From: Anaeramoeba flamelloides
Taxonomy: Eukaryota; Metamonada; Anaeramoebidae
Assembly: GCA_027625915.1 (NCBI GenBank)
Contig: JANTQA010000070.1
Coordinates: forward strand, 2,361,001-2,425,000
DNA length: 64,000 bases
Direction of reading: 5' to 3'
In this document: positions 57,624 to 64,000 of the stretch, piece by piece
How positions within the stretch are numbered: position 1 is the stretch's first letter
How the letters are laid out: every line of letters starts with the position of its first letter
The notes under the pieces: generated by a model
Databases searched by the model: none
Told to the model about the DNA's origin: nothing
What the model saw: the letters and a program-made list of their open reading frames with translations, nothing else
Made by a program: the position numbers and the translations under genes

Positions 57624-59015
57624 CTAACAACAATAAATACAATAGTCTCATGAATTTAAAGTTATGTAATTTTGATTATATTTTGAAGAAATTTTATTAA
57701 TAAGGATTAAATGTTAAGGAATGGAGTAGTTTTTTCTAACTTTTTTTTTTTCACTTTTATTTTTTCAAGTTAGTGATTGGTAAATGTTTTTTTCACCTTT
57801 TGAAAATATTTTATTGATTGGTCTCTCCTCTTTTTTTTTTTTTTTAAATGACCAAATTTTTTTTATTTTTTTAAAAATGTTTGTGATTGCTTTCAAACAA
57901 AAAAATAAAATAGCTGTTTGGTTTTCGACATTTTTTAATCAAAAAATAAAGGGCATTCATTAAATTTCCAACCTTTCAGGAAAAATTGATCGTATTTTTT
58001 CATTGTAATCTATTGATCGAATAATTGGGTCACCTCGAACAAAATAATTTTTCATTGTCGTAAATCCTGGAGTGCGATGATCTTTTTTGATTTATGGGAT
58101 TAAAGGCATGTGAATTTTTTTTTGAAAAATTTCAAAAATATCTTTAAATAACATTTTTAAAAGTGAATTTATTTGTAAAATGCTTCTTATTTCATTTAAA
58201 TTCAATTCGAAATCCAAAGATCAGGAAATTTTCAAACTTTCCCTAATTACCAAAGCATTTCATAATATCTTTCCTCACTGGCTGTTATACCATCCCAAAG
58301 CTTTGAGTGTTCTAATACCTTTCTTATGGGTAGTTATTTTGGAAATATATTTTTAAATTTTTACAAATAAAAAGTTTGAGTTTTTAAATAAATACATTGA
58401 TCATTTATGACATGGTATAATTTTTTTTTTATATCTAATTTTTAACTAATTTTTTCATTTTTAAATATTGAAAAAAACAAAATATAAAAAAATGAAAAAA
58501 TTACAAATAAAAACATAAAAATTATAAAAATTTCAATTGAAAACCCAATAATCAAATTTTTAATATCTTACCTTCTAATCTATTAGTCTTAAACTCTTCA
58601 ATTCAGTTTTCAGAAAAAAAAATGTAAAATAAATTCATTTTTTAACAACTATTAAAATTCATACTAAGTTAAAAATTGATTAGTTAAGAACCAAAATAAG
58701 ATGTTGCCGAACCCTACAGATATTTTTTTCAGTTTCATCTATTATATAAATTAATGATAGCTAAAGCTAAGAAAAAATCAAAAAAATTGTTTTCTGTAAT
58801 AATACTTTATTTTAGTCTTTGGATAAAGGATTGTAAGAGCATTATAAAAAGAGAAAAGTATAAAAACTGTGGTGCACACTAAAAATCCATTTAATACACA
58901 CATTCAAAATAAAAAACCATATTTGAAGTACTGTAAATGAAAAAAAACCCTTATAGCTATTTTATAGCCATATTAAACATTTTTCACTTCCTCTTGAAAT
59001 TGAAATTTGAAGAAA

Positions 59016-59590
59016 GAAACTTGGTTTCAAAAATTATGATGAACTTTATTTTGTTCGTGAAAGTTGTTTTGTGGGTTTATCACATATTTTATCAAAAAAA
59101 TATTTTCAAATTTTTAGATCAGAATCATTTTTTCTAATTCTGAAATTTTTTATTTTGCTTTTTTAAATTTTTATTTTTCTCTTCTTTTTCTTTTTTTTTT
59201 TTTTTTACTTTTTTTTTACAAAAGATACCTTGGAAAAAAAAAAAGAACTTCGAAAAGACTAATGATCACTAACAAAAATGAGACTATTTAATAAATTTTA
59301 AAACGGATTGAATTATCCAGAAAAAATCTTATTGTTAACTTTTTTTCAGTGAAAGTTCAATAATAAAAAATCCGTAAGGCTCATATCCAAAATTGTGACA
59401 AACTTTTTTTATAGTTTTTGGTTTTATTTTTTTCAATTAATAAAATATCAGTTTTTAAAAAGATTAGAAAGATTTAAAAGTGAATATAGAAAACAGATTT
59501 AATTATTTGTTATTCTTGAATACTAAAGTATATATATATATATATATATATATTATTTCAGGATACTGACAATTTTTGAAATGGTGTTTA
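59016..59590 (+). mobile_element. MITE family B, copy 2
   Basis: About 575 bp. The left end is worn (GAAACTTGGTTTCAAAAATT). The right end is GACAATTTTTGAAATGGTGT..TTA. It is collinear with 60405-61034, including the pyrimidine tract (59155-59215) and CAGTGAAAGTTCAATAATAA. A (TA)n run at 59528-59553 replaces part of the right side. Confidence 0.8.
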
Positions 59591-60118
59591 GTTTGATTAC
59601 TATAAAATATTGGTTTCATTAAAAAAATTATTTTATAAAAGAGAAGTTTTTTTTCAAAAACTATGGTACACTTCTGTATTTTTGAAAAAATTCAAATTGA
59701 ATCCCTTTAAGAATTATTCAAATAAAGAACTTTTTTTTAAGAAGAAAATTTTTTGATGTTTGTTTGAAGTGTATATAAATAACCAAGTTAAATAAAAAGT
59801 ATAAGTTTTAGAATAACTTTCTATAATAATTTGATATAAAAAAAATATTATTAAAATAAATATTTATATATCGGAAACAATATATATTGATATTCAACTT
59901 TGATTTTGAATATTTTTTCTTTTTTTGTTGATGTAAAAAATATTTAAAAATTATCAAACTATTAAATTTAAAATTTCCAAAAAATACAATTTTAATTTCT
60001 ATTAAATACGAGTTAGAACCTATAGAAATATATTTTCGTTTATATACGTTTTAAGTATCAAATTAATAACATAATATTAATTATTTTAGTAAATATCATA
60101 TAATCTGAATATTTGCAG

Positions 60119-60332
60119 ATCTATCAATACATTCAGTTTCAAATTTAAGGCACAAACTTTAAACGAAAATTAAATCACAATAAAAATCTCAAATTAACGC
60201 ACAAAATTCAGATTTTAGGAAAATAATTTGTGTAAAAAAAATAACATATTTTTTCCCTTAATTTGACATTTTTTTGTGCCTTAAATTTCGTTAAAAGTTT
60301 GTACTTTAAATTTAAAACTGACTGTATTGTTT
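60119..60332. repeat. fold-back MITE family H, copy 5 (best preserved)
   Basis: Left arm CAATACATTCAGTTTCAAAT..TTAAGGCACAAACTTTAAACG; right arm TTCGTTAAAAGTTTGTACTT..AAACTGACTGTATTG. The two arms pair over most of about 90 bp, and even the outer CAATACA/TGTATTG is palindromic. It is the best reference for the family. Confidence 0.8.
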
Positions 60333-60404
60333 TCCAATTATTACTGTATTTTAATTAAAAATTCAAATAAATAAAAAAAAATCAAATGAATAATTAGGTT
60401 CTAA

Positions 60405-60635
60405 TAAACTATTTTTCAAAAATTTTAACTCACTTTATAATGTTAATGGGGGTTGTTTTGGGGGTTTATTTCAGTATTCTTAACCAAAAAATATTTTCAA
60501 ATTTTATGGATCATAATCATTATTTCTAATTTTGGAAATTTTGGTTTTTGCTTTTTCAAATTTTTTTTTTTACTTTTGTTTTTCTTTTTCTTTTTTTTTT
60601 GAAAAATTTTCTCTACTCTTTGTTTGTTTATTTTC

Positions 60636-60666
<31 letters not shown>

Positions 60667-61034
60667 TTAAATATCCTGTAGAAAAAACAAGAGATCTTCG
60701 AAAAGAAAAATAAACCCTATGAAAATTGTGACTATATAACGTCTTTAAACTGGAATTTAATTATTCATAAAAAATCTTGTTGTTCAACTTTTTTTCAGTA
60801 TAAGTTCAATAATAAATAATCCGTAATGCCCATTTCAAAAATTGTTATTCACTTTTTTTTAGTTTTTGGTTTTATTTTTTTAAATTTTTAATATATCAGG
60901 TTTTAATAGATTTAAAATGACTTAAAAGTGAATTACAAATCATATTTAGTTATTAATTGTTCTTGAATACTAATGGATATTTTTTTTTTCAATTTATTAT
61001 TTCAGGTTAGTCAAAATTATTGAAAAAGAGTTTA
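60405..61034 (+). mobile_element. MITE family B, copy 3 (best preserved)
   Basis: About 630 bp with ends TAAACTATTTTTCAAAAATT..TTAACTCACT and GGTTAGTCAAAATTATTGAA..AAAGAGTTTA. It is flanked by TA on the left. It contains a C/T-rich middle and TTCAGTATAAGTTCAATAAT, as in the other copies. No transposase remnant was seen. Confidence 0.85.
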
Positions 61035-62583
61035 ATCCAGAAAGACAAAGAACAATATTATATTAAAAACAATTCTTTATACCATATTCTAAACATTAAA
61101 AAAATGTAGATTCTGAATCTTGTAAATATCTAAAAAAAAATTTAATTATTAATAATAAAACCAAATAATTATTTTTTTCTAATCATTAATAGTTAAATAT
61201 ATTATTTATCTTTTATTGTGAATTAATTGTCATTTAGAAAATACACCTACTATACAGAAGAAAAACTTTTGAATAGACTCAATCTATAATATCTAATATA
61301 AAGAGTGAAGGAAGAGCCGCTATAAAAGATTATCAATTTAATTTCGTTTTAGAAAAAAAAGGCTGAATGTAAGGGTAGGGATAGAGTAAAATAAAAAATT
61401 CCTTTAAAAAGAAAGAATTTTAAAAATAGATAAAAAAAAAAACGTATACAGAGAATTGAATCGGGAAAATTTGCTAGGATATATGAAGCTAAACCCTTTT
61501 AAAACACACTTTTCTATAATTTGAAATGCTCCTTTCATTCAGGACTATCTATATTTTGTACTCTCTATATAAATTGTAATACAATATCTTAAACAGAAAA
61601 AAATATTAAAAAGAAGTTAATTGAAAGGGAATTCAATATTTTATCATTATTTAGATTTTTTTTATTTTGGGTATATTGAAAAAAATTAATGAATATTTTT
61701 TGTGAAAAAAAATAAATTAAGGAATTTATGTGTTAAAGAATAATAATTACAAATGATATTTTTATTTTTTTAATGATTGAATTTCTTTTTATTTATTAGA
61801 CTATTCACCAGTAACAAGATTGACCAGTTACTTATTAATTCTTGAATTCGCAAGGGATTACTCATATCCTAGAATCGTCTATAATCAAAGTATGTTGTAT
61901 TTGGGTGTAAATGATATTAGTGCTATAGAGTTTCTCTGGCTCTAAAAAATCTATTATAAATATTATTGAACAATAAATTATTGGATTTTTTATTAAAGAT
62001 CATAATGAAAAAATTCACATTATGAAAATTGTTTTTTAATTCCTCTTCTAAATCGAAAAATGGAAACTCAAAATAATATTATTCCAGTATTTAATAATTT
62101 ATATTTAGAAGTCCTAAAGTAACTAATTTTTATATTTTTTTTAATTTCAAAAATTAACTCAATAATCATCATCAAAACCCAAAATATTGATTAGTTTTTT
62201 TTTTTCCTTTCTTTGGAAAGATAGTCGTAACATTAATATATTTGTTAATTATTTATTTTTCTGATAAAATTGAATTTTACAGCAATTAATTTAAATTTCA
62301 CTATAAATTTAAGAAAGATTTTTTGCAACTTAGAATTTTGATATTTGACAATTGAATCTTTAAATTTGTTTCAAGATGGATATTGTTTTTTGAGCTTTTG
62401 GAATTTTTAACCAATAATCTAGTATCATTTTGAATTAATTAGGATGAACATTTAGAAATAATTAACTATTGGTTTGAAAATACCTTTTGTTACTTGGATT
62501 ATGAATGTTATTTTTACCCAAATACAAATTTCTGAAATCTTGGGTTTATCCTTTTTCGACTTCAATCAAAAAAAAAAAAATGT

Positions 62584-62591
62584 AAAAAAAA
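62584..62591 (-). terminator. RNA polymerase III T-run terminator of the tRNA
   Basis: Eight T on the minus strand immediately follow the tRNA 3' end. A second run of 13 T lies a few bases further on (62568-62580). T-runs of four or more stop Pol III. Confidence 0.85.
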
Positions 62592-62663
62592 CGATCCAAG
62601 CAGGATTCGAACCTGCGACCTATTGATTAGGAGTCAATCGCGCTGCCACTGCGCCACAGGACC
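62592..62663 (-). tRNA. tRNA-Arg (anticodon CCU)
   Basis: 72 nt without an intron. The D arm is GCGC..GCGC, the anticodon stem ATTGA/TCAAT with loop CTCCTAA (U33, anticodon CCU reading AGG), and the T arm GCAGG-TTCGAAT-CCTGC. The acceptor stem GGTCCTG/TTGGATC has G-U pairs and one U-U mismatch at pair 6-67, with discriminator G. B-box GGTTCGAATCC is intact. CCA is not encoded, as expected in a eukaryote. Confidence 0.95.
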
Positions 62664-64000
62664 ACACATTTAAATGTTTAAAATATATTAATATTTTATA
62701 ATATTGAGACCTTACTAACGACAAAAAATAAAGTCTAAATAATATTCACATCAATTAATTTAAGCGACCGGACTCTTATAATTAATAACAAACTATAATC
62801 TAAATCAAATATTCTTGTCCTAAAATAAATAAAATATCATAATAAACTTGATATATCAAATCTATGTAATTAGCACAAAAATTTTTCCTAAAACCAATAA
62901 AATTAAGTTAAACAAATCTATCATACACTAGTCCCTTAATAATTTAAATTTTATGAAAAAAATCAACGAGTTGAAATTTAAATTTGATTTGGTTGGCTGT
63001 ACACTATTTAAAAAAAAAAACATAATTTAATTACAATTCACAAACAAAATAACATCAGTAATCAAAATAATTTGTACCCAAAGACCTTAATAACTGTTTC
63101 AAAATATTATCCATACCTTTTTTTCTTCTTGTACCAAGGCAACATCCAATCTACTACCGAATAGTATACCAAAGTTCAAATCAATTTTGTAAGTAAACGT
63201 CTGGTTATTTTCAGTAAAATTTAAATTATTCATCTAAATAGTTGAAAATTTTTTGAAATTTTCACAATTTTTTTGGAATTTTTTGTTATTTTTGATGATA
63301 AAGTTCTTAACAAAATCTAACTCAATTATTTAAGATAAATTTTATTAATTTGATCGTGAATTTATAGAATATCTTTTTAAATAATAGATCTTTAAGAAAC
63401 CAATACCATATTTTTTTAGGGTTTATTATCTGTTTCTTTGATTGGTTAATGTATAGATCTTCTATAACAAAAAAACAGGCATTTTATTTTGAAAAACGCA
63501 TTAAATTTTTTTGCACGCATTATTTTGACTACAGTAAAAAAATTAAAAATAAAATAAAAATAATATGTCACCTATATACAAAATCATAATTGTAAACATA
63601 AAATATTCAAATACTTCAATTCACAAATTAATAAATAAACATATTTAAAATCACAAAATAAATATTTAAATATTTACTGAAACAATTAAATTATATTAAG
63701 AAAAATTATGTCATAGAGTAAACAAAACAAGTTTAATACATTATTTAAAAATCTCAATAATAAATGATGTTGTCAATAACAATGGATTTTTATCTACTTG
63801 TAAACAAAAAAATAAATATTTTTGAGAATTTGAACTAAAAATTTTTATTTTTTACTTACAAAATAATAGTATAACCCAGACTCAAAACTCAAAATTCATA
63901 AATCATTTTTCATTCTGAGTACATATCCATTTCTGTAAGTGTCAAATTTTAATGTTAAAGGACTTTCGCTTTATAAAAATGAATTTCCATACTGAAGAAA
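62664..64000. other. gene-free AT-rich spacer to the window end
   Basis: No gene or confident repeat. ACTAGTCCCTTAATAA at 62928-62943 echoes the right end of family C. The remainder is A/T-rich with no protein-like frame. Confidence 0.6.

Larger units (their letters stand above)
56330..62591. other. gene-free spacer with DNA-element copies
   Basis: This spacer holds composite repeat G/F copy 2 (56400-56900), family T copy 2 (57105-57623), MITE B copies 2 and 3 (59016-59590, 60405-61034) and fold-back MITE H copy 5 (60119-60332). Nothing protein-like was seen in 57700-59000 or 61100-62560, apart from diverged family D pieces at 61878-61985 and 62090-62190. Confidence 0.55.

Noticed and set aside
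58937-59137. 66-codon plus-strand frame and the similar 66-codon frame at 50252-50452 as homologous small proteins
   Set aside because: Both lie in MITE B copies. The third copy does not keep the frame, so the likeness reflects the repeat and not coding.
1-64000. Retrovirus-like, LTR or capsid-bearing elements
   Set aside because: No reverse transcriptase, integrase, capsid or protein-primed polymerase motifs were seen, and no long terminal direct repeats. The mobile DNA found is all of small TIR or fold-back type.

Overview
The window is very AT-rich eukaryotic nuclear DNA. Coding islands are clearly richer in G and C than the spacers, which are full of homopolymer runs, (TA)n tracts and dispersed repeats. 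Spliceosomal GT-AG introns, an XRCC1-type repair scaffold, a MyTH4-RhoGAP protein, Rab and Ras GTPases, Lys/Glu and Asn-rich low-complexity proteins and a Tc1-like transposon together suggest a free-living amoeboid protist. An anaeramoebid or an amoebozoan would fit. The lineage is an inference; nothing seen fixes the species.

Layout. The first 25 kb holds five genes, all on the minus strand: a membrane-anchored molybdenum-cofactor-sulfurase-like protein (2510-4255), a START-domain lipid-binding protein (8919-9563), an XRCC1 homologue (14262-16319), a MyTH4-RhoGAP protein (18341-20962) and an acidic protein whose 5' exon is not found (24660-25378). A Tc1/mariner-type transposon with an interrupted transposase lies at 26992-28470. 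A two-HMG-box protein (39140-39697, +) and a three-exon Rab5/Rab21-like GTPase (46472-47557, +) follow. Next come a two-exon Ras/Rap-like GTPase (54095-54781, -), a possible small gene at 56090-56329, and a tRNA-Arg(CCU) at 62592-62663 (-).

The long spacers are mostly a graveyard of small DNA elements that I could pair by eye within the window. They include: two inverted ~517-bp deletion derivatives of a Tc1-like element that still carry the last ~33 codons of a transposase; a ~700-bp element (three copies) and a ~630-bp element (three copies), both starting TAAAC; a ~200-bp fold-back element (five copies); two long inverted repeats with similar ~335-bp spacers; and an array of tandem palindromic modules at 52.6-53.4 kb. 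No retrovirus-like or capsid-bearing element was seen.

The genes do not form one pathway. Three concern small GTPases (RhoGAP, Rab5-like, Ras-like), one DNA single-strand-break repair, one chromatin architecture, one lipid transfer and one sulfur/Moco chemistry. Several short coding-like stretches look like decayed genes or unrecognised exons.
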